Below, in pieces: positions 8,388 through 15,940 of a stretch of DNA of 64,000 nt. The DNA is from Streptomyces sp. V3I7 (GTDB taxonomy: Bacteria > Actinomycetota > Actinomycetes > Streptomycetales > Streptomycetaceae), in assembly GCF_030817495.1 (NCBI RefSeq), contig NZ_JAUSZK010000001.1, forward strand, positions 4,877,001 to 4,941,000, given 5' to 3'. The stretch's first letter is position 1; the number at the start of each line of letters is the position of its first letter. Made by a program: the position numbers and the translations under genes. The notes below the pieces were generated by a model, which worked only from the letters and a program-made list of their open reading frames with translations, was not told where the DNA came from and did no database searches.

Positions 8388-9115
8388 GCCGCCCGCCCTT
8401 CCGAGCCGGACCCGGGGGCCGGAGGCAGGTGCACGGTGTTGACGCGGCGCCCGTCCAGCAGCGCCACCGTGCGGTCGGCGAGGCCGGCGGTCTCGGCGTC
8501 GTGCGTGGCCAGGACCACCGTGATGCCGTGCGAGCGGGCCGCCGTGGTGAGCGTGCGCAGCACATGGCCGCGGTCGGCCCGGTGCAGCGGAGCCGTCGGC
8601 TCGTCGGCGAACAGGACCGTCGGCGCCGGGGCCAGCGCCCGGGCGATCGAGACGCGCTGGCGCCCGGCCCGGCACAGTTCGTGCGGGCGCTTGCGGGCGG
8701 TCTCGCCGACGTCGAGGCGCTCCAGCCACTCCAGAGCGGCGGTCTTGGCCCGGCGGCGGCTGGTGCCGCGCAGCATCAGGGGCAGCGCGGTGTTCTCCCA
8801 GACGTTCAGCTCGGGGACCAGCGAGGGCGCCGGATCGATCCAGCCGAAGCGGTCACGGCGCAGGCGTTCCCGGGTGACCGGGCCCATGGTGTGCACCGGC
8901 GTGCTGTTGAACCAGACCTCGCCGTGCCGCACCGGCACCAGGCCGGCCAGGCAGCTCAGCAGGGTGGTCTTGCCGCTGCCGCGCGGGCCGCTGACCGCGA
9001 GGATCTCGCCCTCCCGCACGCCGAGCGAGACCCCGGCGAGCGCGGGCGAGCCGTCCTCGTACCTGAAGTGCAGGGAGCGTGCCCAGAGCACGTCGTTGTC
9101 CGGCGGGGCCTCCAT
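8369..9115 (-). CDS. ABC exporter ATP-binding protein with degenerate signature motif
   Basis: 248 residues, ATG 9115. It resembles the LolD/MacB ATPase group: Walker A GPRGSGKT (about 43-50), Walker B TVLFADEPT and H-loop LATHDAET. The family signature LSGGQ is replaced by LCRAGRQRVSIARAL; both glycines of the motif are shifted or lost, which is unusual because this loop binds ATP across the dimer interface. The D-loop (APLHRAD) is also atypical. It is co-transcribed with the permease 6987-8387. Either the pair hydrolyses ATP weakly, or the partner site is provided by a heterodimer, though no second ATPase is nearby. Confidence 0.8.
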   Translation of the reverse strand: MEAPPDNDVLWARSLHFRYEDGSPALAGVSLGVREGEILAVSGPRGSGKTTLLSCLAGLVPVRHGEVWFNSTPVHTMGPVTRERLRRDRFGWIDPAPSLVPELNVWENTALPLMLRGTSRRRAKTAALEWLERLDVGETARKRPHELCRAGRQRVSIARALAPAPTVLFADEPTAPLHRADRGHVLRTLTTAARSHGITVVLATHDAETAGLADRTVALLDGRRVNTVHLPPAPGSGSEGRAACSLSA

Positions 9116-9238
9116 GCGCGTACACCTCGGTTCTGATCCGTATTTCCCGTTGATTCGTCCCCCGTCCGGGGGAACGAAGGCTGGGCCGATCGGTCACTGG
9201 CACGCTAGGAGGGAGCCGCCGGGGGGCCGGACAGCACA

Positions 9239-9284
9239 CGGCCCCGGGCCGTCGTTCTCACTCGAACGGACGCCACCGGGGCCG
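9239..9284 (-). terminator. Hairpin downstream of the aminotransferase gene
   Basis: CGGCCCCGG (9239-9247) pairs with CCGGGGCCG (9276-9284) across a 28-base loop. It lies 38-83 bases beyond the aminotransferase stop on the minus strand. Between it and the stop is a short GATCACAG tandem repeat (9290-9326). Confidence 0.45.
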
Positions 9285-9321
9285 GTGTTGATCACAGGAT
9301 CACAGGATCACGGATCGCGGA

Positions 9322-10704
9322 TCACAGCTTCGTCCACGCCTCCGTCAGCGTCGCGCGCAGGATCTGCTCGATCTCGTCGAACGTGTCCTGGTTGGAGATC
9401 AGCGGCGGGGCGAGCTGGACGACCGGGTCGCCGCGGTCGTCGGCACGGCAGTACAGGCCGTTCTCGAACAGGGCCTTGGACACGAAGCCGTACAGGACGC
9501 GCTCGGTCTCCTCCGCGTCGAAGGTCTCCTTGGTGGCCTTGTCCTTGACGAGCTCGATGCCGTAGAAGAAGCCGTTGCCGCGGACGTCGCCGACGATCGG
9601 CAGGTCGTGCAGCTTCCGCAGCGTCGACAGGAACGCGGCCTCGTTGTCGAGGACGTGCTGGCCCAGGCCCTCACGCTCGAACAGGTCCAGGTTGGCGAGG
9701 CCCACCGCGGCCGAGACCGGGTGGCCGCCGAAGGTGTAGCCGTGCAGGAAGACGTTGTCGTCCTTGTAGAACGGCTCGGCGACGCGGTCGGAGACGACGC
9801 AGGCGCCGATCGGGGAGTAGCCCGAGGTCATGCCCTTCGCGCAGGTGATCATGTCCGGGACGTAGCCGAACTTGTCGCAGGCGAACATCGTGCCCAGGCG
9901 GCCGAAGGCGCAGATGACCTCGTCCGAGACGAGCAGTACGTCGTACTGGTCGCAGATCTCGCGCAGGCGCTGGAAGTAGCCGGGCGGGGGCGGGAAACAG
10001 CCGCCGGCGTTCTGCACCGGCTCCACGAAGACCGCCGCGACCGTGTCCGGGCCCTCGAAGAGGATCTGCTGCTCGATCTGGTCGGCGGCCCAGCGGCCGA
10101 AGGCCTCGGGGTCGTCACCGTGGATCGGGGCGCGGTAGATGTTGGTGTTCGCGGCCTTGTGCGCGCCCGGCACCAGCGGCTCGAAGGGCGCCTTCAGGGC
10201 CGGCAGGCCGGTGATGGCGAGCGCGCCCTGCGGGGTGCCGTGGTAGGCGAGCGCACGGGATATGACCTTGTGCTTGGCGGGCTTGCCCTTGAGCTTGAAG
10301 TACTGCTTGGCGAGCTTCCACGCGGTCTCGACGGCCTCGCCGCCGCCGGTGGTGAAGAAGACCTTGTTCAGATCGCCCGGCGCGTAGTCCGCCAGCCGCT
10401 CGGCCAGCTCGATCGCCTTCGGGTGGGCGTAGGACCACACCGGGAAGAAGGCCAGCTCCTGCGCCTGCTTGAAGGCGGTCTCGGCGAGTTCCGTGCGGCC
10501 GTGGCCGGCCTGGACCACGAACAGACCGGCGAGGCCGTCGAGGTAGCGCTTGCCCTTGTCGTCGTAGATGTGGGTGCCCTCGCCCCGGACGATGGTCGGG
10601 ACGGGGGACTTCTCGTACGAGGACATGCGGGTGAAGTGCATCCACAGGTGGTCGTACGCGGTACGGCTGAGGTCCTTCTGGGTCACGGTTATCGGGTTCC
10701 CCAC
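9322..10704 (-). CDS. Class III aminotransferase (putrescine/omega-amino acid type)
   Basis: 460 residues, a PLP fold-type I enzyme of the omega-transaminase branch. Visible motifs: TTGGGEAVETAWKLA (phosphate-binding region), YHGTPQGA, SDEVICAFGR (the Asp that pairs with the pyridine nitrogen) and CAKGMTSGYSPIGA, whose Lys forms the Schiff base. It starts at ATG 10704, overlapping the end of the Lrp regulator gene by 16 bases. With the divergent aminobutyraldehyde dehydrogenase it would convert putrescine to 4-aminobutyraldehyde and then GABA. From memory, the corresponding S. coelicolor gene has been linked to polyamine use. Beta-alanine or other omega-amines remain possible substrates. Confidence 0.85.
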   Translation of the reverse strand: MGNPITVTQKDLSRTAYDHLWMHFTRMSSYEKSPVPTIVRGEGTHIYDDKGKRYLDGLAGLFVVQAGHGRTELAETAFKQAQELAFFPVWSYAHPKAIELAERLADYAPGDLNKVFFTTGGGEAVETAWKLAKQYFKLKGKPAKHKVISRALAYHGTPQGALAITGLPALKAPFEPLVPGAHKAANTNIYRAPIHGDDPEAFGRWAADQIEQQILFEGPDTVAAVFVEPVQNAGGCFPPPPGYFQRLREICDQYDVLLVSDEVICAFGRLGTMFACDKFGYVPDMITCAKGMTSGYSPIGACVVSDRVAEPFYKDDNVFLHGYTFGGHPVSAAVGLANLDLFEREGLGQHVLDNEAAFLSTLRKLHDLPIVGDVRGNGFFYGIELVKDKATKETFDAEETERVLYGFVSKALFENGLYCRADDRGDPVVQLAPPLISNQDTFDEIEQILRATLTEAWTKL

Positions 10705-11207
10705 ATGTAGGTCTGCTTCTTGAGCTTGAGGTAGACGAAGCTTTCGGTGGAACGCACGCCGGGCAGTGCCCGGATGCGCTTGTTGATGACGTCCAGGAGC
10801 TGGTCGTCGTCCTCGCAGACGATCTCGGCGAGGACGTCGAACGAGCCCGCGGTCATCACCACGTACTCGACCTCGGACATGTCGCTCAGCGCGTCGGCCA
10901 CGGCCTCCACGTCGCCCTCGACATGGACGCCGACCATCGCCTGCCGGCGGAAGCCCACGGTGAGCGGGTCCGTGACGGCGACGATCTGCATCACGCCCTG
11001 GTCGAGCAGCTTCTGCACACGCTGGCGCACGGCCGCCTCGGAGAGGCCGACCGCCTTGCCGATCGCGGCGTAGGGACGCCGGCCGTCCTCCTGGAGCTGC
11101 TCGATGATGGCGAGGGAGACGGCATCCAGGTGCGGGGTGCCGTTCCGGGACTCGCGGGAGGAGTCCTTCTGGTCTGCGCTTCGACTGGCCACGGCCTCAC
11201 TGTGCAC
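10689..11207 (-). CDS. Lrp/AsnC family transcriptional regulator
   Basis: 172 residues from GTG 11207 (MHSEAVASRSADQ...); an upstream in-frame start at 11228 is less likely. An N-terminal winged helix-turn-helix (about LDAVSLAIIEQLQEDGRR to LLDQGVMQIVAV, residues 26-77) is followed by the RAM/effector domain with VVMTAGSFDVLAEIVCEDDD. It is transcribed ahead of the aminotransferase and divergently from the dehydrogenase 11389-12828. It is therefore likely to control both, sensing an amine or amino acid. Candidate operators lie in the divergent region at 11241-11283. Confidence 0.88.
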   Translation of the reverse strand: MHSEAVASRSADQKDSSRESRNGTPHLDAVSLAIIEQLQEDGRRPYAAIGKAVGLSEAAVRQRVQKLLDQGVMQIVAVTDPLTVGFRRQAMVGVHVEGDVEAVADALSDMSEVEYVVMTAGSFDVLAEIVCEDDDQLLDVINKRIRALPGVRSTESFVYLKLKKQTYMWGTR

Positions 11208-11240
11208 GACGTCTCGACAGTTCCGCAAGGCCGTATCGAT

Positions 11241-11283
11241 GAAATCCGTTGTCCACGGCAGTCAGTACTGCGGATTTCGCAGT
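11241..11283. promoter_or_regulatory. Candidate Lrp/AsnC operator pair in divergent promoter region
   Basis: A perfect interrupted palindrome ACTGCG-GATTT-CGCAGT occupies 11267-11283. Its core CGGATTTC (11271-11278) recurs inverted as GAAATCCG at 11241-11248, exactly 30 bases apart, about three helical turns. That is the kind of phased arrangement Lrp-family oligomers recognise. It lies between the regulator gene start (11207) and the dehydrogenase promoter (11303-11330). Confidence 0.5.
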
Positions 11284-11302
11284 TCCGGAGCGATGGGGGG
11301 TG

Positions 11303-11330
11303 TTGAAAACGTGGGATGCGGGACTAGGGT
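11303..11330 (+). promoter_or_regulatory. Promoter of the aminobutyraldehyde dehydrogenase gene
   Basis: TTGAAA (11303-11308), a 16-base spacer and TAGGGT (11325-11330) form a HrdB-like promoter about 60 bases upstream of the GTG start at 11389. The candidate operator palindrome ends 20 bases upstream of its -35 hexamer. Confidence 0.5.
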
Positions 11331-11388
11331 GGGTGTCTCAGCGAACGGACCGTGCGATCCGCACACTTGAACCGACAGGAGGCCGGCA

Positions 11389-12828
11389 GTGAGCACCGAG
11401 CTGCGTCGTCTGCGCAACTACATCGACGGTGAGTTCCGGGACGCCGCCGATGGACGGACCACCGAGGTGGTCAACCCGGCGACGGGCGAGGCGTACGCGA
11501 CCGCACCGCTGTCCGGTCAGGCGGACGTGGACGCCGCGATGGCGGCCGCCGCCGCGGCCTTCCCCGCCTGGCGCGACACCACGCCCGCCGAACGCCAGAA
11601 GGCCCTGCTGAAGATCGCCGACGCGTTCGAGGAGCGCGCCGAGGAGCTGATCGCCGCCGAGGTGGAGAACACCGGCAAGCCGATCGGACTCACGCGGGAC
11701 GAGGAGATCCCGCCGATGGTCGACCAGATCCGCTTCTTCGCCGGCGCCGCGCGCATGCTCGAGGGCCGCTCGGCCGGCGAGTACATGGAGGGCCTGACCT
11801 CCATCATCCGCCGCGAGCCGATCGGCGTCTGCGCACAGGTCGCGCCGTGGAACTACCCGATGATGATGGCCGTCTGGAAGTTCGCCCCGGCCCTCGCCGC
11901 CGGCAACACGGTCGTGCTGAAGCCCTCGGACACCACCCCCGCCTCCACCGTCCTGATCGCCGACATCATCGGCTCGGTCCTGCCCAAGGGCGTCTTCAAC
12001 GTCATCACCGGCGACCGCGACACCGGCCGCCTCATGGTCGAGCACCCGACGCCGGCCATGGCCTCCATCACCGGCTCGGTCCGCGCGGGCATGTCGGTCG
12101 CCGAGTCGGCGTCCAAGGACCTCAAGCGCGTCCACCTGGAGCTCGGCGGCAAGGCCCCCGTCGTCGTCTTCGAGGACACCGACATCCCCAAGGCCGTCGA
12201 GGACATCTCCGTCGCCGGCTTCTTCAACGCCGGCCAGGACTGCACGGCCGCCACCCGCGTCCTCGTCCAGGAGTCCATCCACGACGAGTTCGTCGCCGCG
12301 CTCGCCAAGGCCGCCGCCGAGACCAAGACCGGCCGGCCCGACGACGAGGACGTGCTCTACGGCCCGCTGAACAACCCCAACCAGCTCAAGCAGGTCTCCG
12401 GCTTCATCGAGCGCCTGCCCGCCCACGCCAAGGTCGAGACCGGCGGCCACCAGGTCGGCGACAAGGGCTACTTCTACGCCCCCACCGTCGTCTCGGGCCT
12501 CAAGCAGGACGACGAGATCATCCAGAAGGAAGTCTTCGGACCCGTCATCACCGTCCAGTCCTTCACCGACGAGGACCAGGCGGTCGAGTGGGCCAACGGC
12601 GTCGAGTACGCCCTCGCCTCCTCGGTGTGGACCAAGGACCACGGCCGCGCCATGCGGATGTCCAAGAAGCTCGACTTCGGCTGCGTGTGGATCAACACCC
12701 ACATCCCGCTCGTCGCCGAGATGCCCCACGGCGGCTTCAAGAAGTCCGGCTACGGCAAGGACCTCTCCGCGTACGGCTTCGACGACTACACGCGCATCAA
12801 GCACGTGATGACGTCGCTCGACAGCTGA
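11389..12828 (+). CDS. Gamma-aminobutyraldehyde dehydrogenase (aldehyde dehydrogenase family)
   Basis: 479 residues from GTG 11389, with AGGAGG at 11379-11384. Full-length ALDH: the Rossmann segment PWNYPMMMAVWK..LAAGNTVVLKPSDTTP, the general-base region LELGGKAP (about 250), the nucleophile in FNAGQDCTAATR (Cys about 286) and the C-terminal GFKKSGYGKDLSAYGFDDYTRIKHVM. The best fit is the aminobutyraldehyde/betaine-aldehyde group that oxidises 4-aminobutyraldehyde to GABA with NAD. Divergent from the Lrp regulator and aminotransferase, it completes a putrescine-to-GABA route. It ends before a strong hairpin at 12887-12929. Confidence 0.87.
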   Translation: MSTELRRLRNYIDGEFRDAADGRTTEVVNPATGEAYATAPLSGQADVDAAMAAAAAAFPAWRDTTPAERQKALLKIADAFEERAEELIAAEVENTGKPIGLTRDEEIPPMVDQIRFFAGAARMLEGRSAGEYMEGLTSIIRREPIGVCAQVAPWNYPMMMAVWKFAPALAAGNTVVLKPSDTTPASTVLIADIIGSVLPKGVFNVITGDRDTGRLMVEHPTPAMASITGSVRAGMSVAESASKDLKRVHLELGGKAPVVVFEDTDIPKAVEDISVAGFFNAGQDCTAATRVLVQESIHDEFVAALAKAAAETKTGRPDDEDVLYGPLNNPNQLKQVSGFIERLPAHAKVETGGHQVGDKGYFYAPTVVSGLKQDDEIIQKEVFGPVITVQSFTDEDQAVEWANGVEYALASSVWTKDHGRAMRMSKKLDFGCVWINTHIPLVAEMPHGGFKKSGYGKDLSAYGFDDYTRIKHVMTSLDS

Positions 12829-12886
12829 CGTAGACACACCTGCGGCACCTGACGCAGCCGCACCTTCCCGCGGCCGGCGTACCCCT

Positions 12887-12929
12887 GACACGGCCCCGGA
12901 CGGACCACGATCCGTCCGGGGCCGCGTGT
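12887..12929 (+). terminator. Strong hairpin terminator
   Basis: A perfect 13-bp stem, GGCCCCGGACGGA (12892-12904) and TCCGTCCGGGGCC (12911-12923), with a 6-base loop. It is extended by ACACG/CGTGT with a bulge. It isolates the dehydrogenase from the operon starting at 13019. Confidence 0.75.
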
Positions 12930-13018
12930 CCTTCCTGAACCGCCTTGGTGAAGAGCGGATTTGTGCGTAGCTGCCGGGCCGCCCTTCCTCCTACGATGGA
13001 GGCCACCGTCGGGGGAGG

Positions 13019-13981
13019 GTGGACGTGACGCGCACTACACCGCAGGGCAACGGGCGCCGCCTGGAGGACTCGATCGCCTGGGCGGTCCGCAACGCGGACG
13101 GGGTCGTCGCCATCGGCGTCGCCCTCACGGTCGGGATCATGGACGTCCTCGACCAGAACATGGACTCCAACATCGTCTCCGGAGCCACCCTGCTCGTCCT
13201 CGCCGCCCTCGTCTTCGGGTCGCTGACGGAGCGCCGGCGCCGGGTGGCCGACATACAGACCGCCGCCGAGGGCACCAGCCGCGCCATCGAGGACCTGGCC
13301 ATGGTGCGCACACTGTCCGGCGCGGAGGTCGGCCTCGCGCACGAACGCGCCCGGCGCAGCACCACCCGATGGGTCTTCCGCGGCGGCACCGGCACCTACC
13401 TGCGCGCCGTCACTCTGCCCCAGTGCGTGCTGGAGGCCCAACGGCAGCGCCGCTCCCTCAGCATGAAGATCGACATCGTCAACCCCGCCGACGAACAGGT
13501 CTGCGCCGCCTACGCCCGCTTCCGCCGCACCTTCGGACACGGCCTCGACCTCGCGGAATGGACCACCGAACGCACCCGCAAGGAGTCGTACGCCACCGTG
13601 GTCGCCGCCGCCTGGCACCGGCAGCGCCTCGACACCCTGGAGATCGACGTCCACCTCTCCTCGGTCGCACCCGCCCTGCGCTTCGACCTCTCCGACAGCT
13701 GCCTGATCATCACCCAGGACGACCCACGCCGCGTCAGCCTCGCCGTCGAACGCGACCGCCCCCTGTACGACTACTACGTCACCGAGCTGCACCAGAGCCG
13801 TGAACAGGCGGTCAAGCTCGACCTCAGGGAGGCCACCGAACTGGCCGACGAACCAACCGTCGACGAGGTCAGACGACTGCTCGACCGGCTCGGTCTGCCC
13901 CTGCCGGCGAGCTTCACCGACCGTGACGTCAGCGACATCATCGACAAGGCGCTCCACGCGGAGGATCCCTACCGCAGGTGA
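13019..13981 (+). CDS. Uncharacterised two-TM protein with soluble C-terminal domain
   Basis: 320 residues from GTG 13019 (or GTG 13025), just after GGGGGAGG. Two hydrophobic segments lie at about 27-45 and 51-69, followed by a basic turn (TERRRR) and a coiled helix. The cytosolic domain (about 95-320) includes the segment TLPQCVLEAQRQRRSLSMKI and DIVNPADEQVCAAYARFR. The pattern 'helix EA-R, strand, (D/N)P, cysteine, helix' is reminiscent of PLD-like or SLATT-type effector domains, but no HKD motif is present. I do not recognise the family. It is the first gene of an overlapping trio with the genes at 14011 and 14660; the overlap (GTGA at 13978-13981 if the early start of the second gene is used) suggests joint function. 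Confidence 0.75.
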   Translation: MDVTRTTPQGNGRRLEDSIAWAVRNADGVVAIGVALTVGIMDVLDQNMDSNIVSGATLLVLAALVFGSLTERRRRVADIQTAAEGTSRAIEDLAMVRTLSGAEVGLAHERARRSTTRWVFRGGTGTYLRAVTLPQCVLEAQRQRRSLSMKIDIVNPADEQVCAAYARFRRTFGHGLDLAEWTTERTRKESYATVVAAAWHRQRLDTLEIDVHLSSVAPALRFDLSDSCLIITQDDPRRVSLAVERDRPLYDYYVTELHQSREQAVKLDLREATELADEPTVDEVRRLLDRLGLPLPASFTDRDVSDIIDKALHAEDPYRR

Positions 13982-14010
13982 GCGCCGTGTTCCGGCCAAG
14001 GGGGGACGTG

Positions 14011-14676
14011 ATGGACTACCCGGCCCTGGAACGGGCCGCCCGGCGGGAAGCCGCCGCCGACCTGCTGCGCCACGCCACATCGGAACTCGACCGGATCGTC
14101 TCGGGCCACCGCCCCCTGCGCGCGGTCCGCCACCCGCTGGGCTTCGTCTGCCTGCCCATCCTGCGCCAGGGCGACGACGGGGCCTGCGTGCACGTCTTCG
14201 GCACCAGAACAGCGGGGGAGGGGCCGGACGAGACCGCTGCCGCCCAAGTCCACTGCCACAGCTGGGACTTGCTCAGCACCGTCCTGTACGGCGAACTGGG
14301 CAACCTGCGCATGGACGTCGACGACACCTCCGGCGCGCCCACGCACCGCGTCTTCGAGGTGTTCAGCCACCCCACGGGTCTCGACGAACTCCGGCCCACA
14401 CAAAGGCTGGTGCGCTGCCGCCCCGGCGCCGAGCAGACCAGCGCGCGCGGCCAGACGTACGCCCTCGCCGCGGGTGAGTTCCACACCACGGTGGTGCGGG
14501 ACGGCCGTCCCACCGCCACTCTGGTACTGGGCCGCAGCCTGCCCGGCCGGGTGGACCTCTCCCTGGGTCCCCTGACGGCCCCCGGACACCGCATGCTCCG
14601 CCGTGCCTGCGACGCGACCGAGACCGCCCGGATCGCTCGGGCCGCCCTCAGGAGGATCCATGAGCACGAACCCTGA
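14011..14676 (+). CDS. Cupin-like protein of unknown function
   Basis: 221 residues from ATG 14011, chosen because AAGGGGGGA (13998-14006) precedes it; an in-frame GTG at 13978 would overlap the previous stop by 4 bases. The pattern VHCHSWDLLSTVLYGEL (His-x-His, then a Glu 10 residues on) and later YALAAGEFHTTVV matches the two cupin metal-binding motifs (HxH..E and H). A metal-dependent small-molecule enzyme or sensor is therefore plausible. Related folds include cysteine dioxygenase and many lyases and isomerases; the reaction cannot be assigned. Its 3' end overlaps the phosphatase-like gene by 17 bases. Confidence 0.72.
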   Translation: MDYPALERAARREAAADLLRHATSELDRIVSGHRPLRAVRHPLGFVCLPILRQGDDGACVHVFGTRTAGEGPDETAAAQVHCHSWDLLSTVLYGELGNLRMDVDDTSGAPTHRVFEVFSHPTGLDELRPTQRLVRCRPGAEQTSARGQTYALAAGEFHTTVVRDGRPTATLVLGRSLPGRVDLSLGPLTAPGHRMLRRACDATETARIARAALRRIHEHEP

Positions 14677-15544
14677 CCCCGCGCCCCCAGCCGGCCCGGC
14701 CGGCCGCTTCGCCCGCGAACACCGCACGGCGGTCGCCGCCGCCGAGGAGGCCGGCTCACTCCTGCGGTCCCGCTTCCCGGACGGCTTCGCCGCCCGCCCC
14801 AAGGGCGAACTCGGTGACGTCGTCACCGACTTGGACCTCCTCGCCGAGCAGCTCGTGGTCGGCCGGATCCACGAACGCTTCCCGCACGACCGCATCCTCG
14901 CCGAGGAGTCCGGCGAACTCGCCGGCGACGGCGGCGGCCGCACCTGGCTCGTCGACCCCCTCGACGGCAGCAACAACGTGGTGATCGGCCTGCCCGTCTA
15001 CGTCGTCGGGATCGCCCTGTGCGTGGACGACACCCCCGTCGTCGGCGTCGTCCACGACCCGGTCACCGGCCGCACCTGGTCGGCGCGCAGGGGAGCGGGC
15101 GCCCACGGCCCGGAAGGCCGCCTGGCCGCCCCCGACCGTGCCCTCGCCCCGTCCGGCCCGCTGCTCGCCTGGACCCAGGGCCACTCCGTCCCCCGCGACG
15201 ACTCCACGGCCTGCGTCCTCAAACACGCCCTGGAGCTGCGCTGCCGCCGCCTGCTCCAGCTCTGGGCACCCCTGGTCGCCTGGGCCATGCTCGCCCGCGG
15301 CGACATCGACGGCTTCGTCGGCTACCGCGCGGAGGCCATCGACCTCCCGGCCGGCGCCCTGCTCGCCCGCGAGGCCGGCATCGCCCTGCGGCACCTGGAC
15401 GGCACGGAGTTCGGCGGCGGCTACCACGGCCCCGACACGCGCCGCTCCTTCGTCGCCGGACGCCCCGAGGTGCTGCCCCAGCTGCTCGACCTGGTCGACG
15501 GCTGCGTACAGAACCACCGCCCGGGCCTCGTCCCGCCGCGCTGA
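14660..15544 (+). CDS. Inositol monophosphatase / bisphosphate nucleotidase family phosphatase
   Basis: 294 residues from ATG 14660, with AGGAGG at 14650-14655 inside the preceding gene. Family metal sites are complete: GDVVTDLD (about 55-62), the Glu pair in ILAEESGE, the signature WLVDPLDGSNN (DPxDGxxN) and the C-terminal AIDLPAGALLAREAG corresponding to WDxAAG (Trp replaced by Ala-Ile). It should hydrolyse a phosphate monoester with Mg2+. Candidate substrates are inositol phosphates, histidinol phosphate or PAP-like 3',5'-bisphosphates. Its position as the last gene of an overlapping operon with a membrane protein and a cupin suggests a signalling or specialised nucleotide/sugar substrate rather than housekeeping inositol metabolism. 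Confidence 0.82.
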   Translation: MSTNPDPAPPAGPAGRFAREHRTAVAAAEEAGSLLRSRFPDGFAARPKGELGDVVTDLDLLAEQLVVGRIHERFPHDRILAEESGELAGDGGGRTWLVDPLDGSNNVVIGLPVYVVGIALCVDDTPVVGVVHDPVTGRTWSARRGAGAHGPEGRLAAPDRALAPSGPLLAWTQGHSVPRDDSTACVLKHALELRCRRLLQLWAPLVAWAMLARGDIDGFVGYRAEAIDLPAGALLAREAGIALRHLDGTEFGGGYHGPDTRRSFVAGRPEVLPQLLDLVDGCVQNHRPGLVPPR

Positions 15545-15560
15545 CGCGGCCCACGCGGCC

Positions 15561-15845
15561 CTACTCGCTGAGACTGCCGTCCGGATTCCAGTCCGAGGGG
15601 ATCTCCTCGGACAGGCCCAGTTCGCGGGCGCGCGCCATGATGTGCCGGCGGATCGTGTCGTGCGGATCGCGGCGGCCCCGCCCGACCGCGTGGATCGCCC
15701 GGCGCAGATCCTCCCGGCCGTGCAGCTCCGCCGAGCGGATCGGATAACTGCCGTCGGGCAGCGCCCAGCCCTGCGCAGCGCAGTAGCGGCGGGCCGCGGT
15801 ATCCAGGTCACCGGCGTCCGGGGTGTCGAAGTTGCCCTTGTCCAT
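15561..15845 (-). CDS. Small conserved protein resembling phage-capsid-associated DUF6582-type sequences
   Basis: 94 residues from ATG 15845; only a weak GGAA precedes the start. The stretch WALPDGSYPIRSAELHGRED, then a helix LRRAIHAVGRG, then IRRHIMARARELGL and IPSDW closely follow a pattern common in phage proteins (LPDGSfPI..DLxxAI..vGra...HIxxRAxxLGl...iP..W). In phages that pattern occurs near head-maturation proteins; in actinomycete chromosomes it appears as a stand-alone gene. No other phage gene is nearby, so this is a domesticated or orphan copy. The 22-bp tandem repeats at 15941-16290 lie in its upstream region. Confidence 0.65.
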   Translation of the reverse strand: MDKGNFDTPDAGDLDTAARRYCAAQGWALPDGSYPIRSAELHGREDLRRAIHAVGRGRRDPHDTIRRHIMARARELGLSEEIPSDWNPDGSLSE

Positions 15846-15940
15846 GGGCGGAATTCCAGCACGGCGTGCGTGCCGCGCCGGGGAGACGGCGCCGCAGTGG
15901 TGGGGAAGTTCCCCTGGGGTTTCTCGTTTGGATGAGGGAC

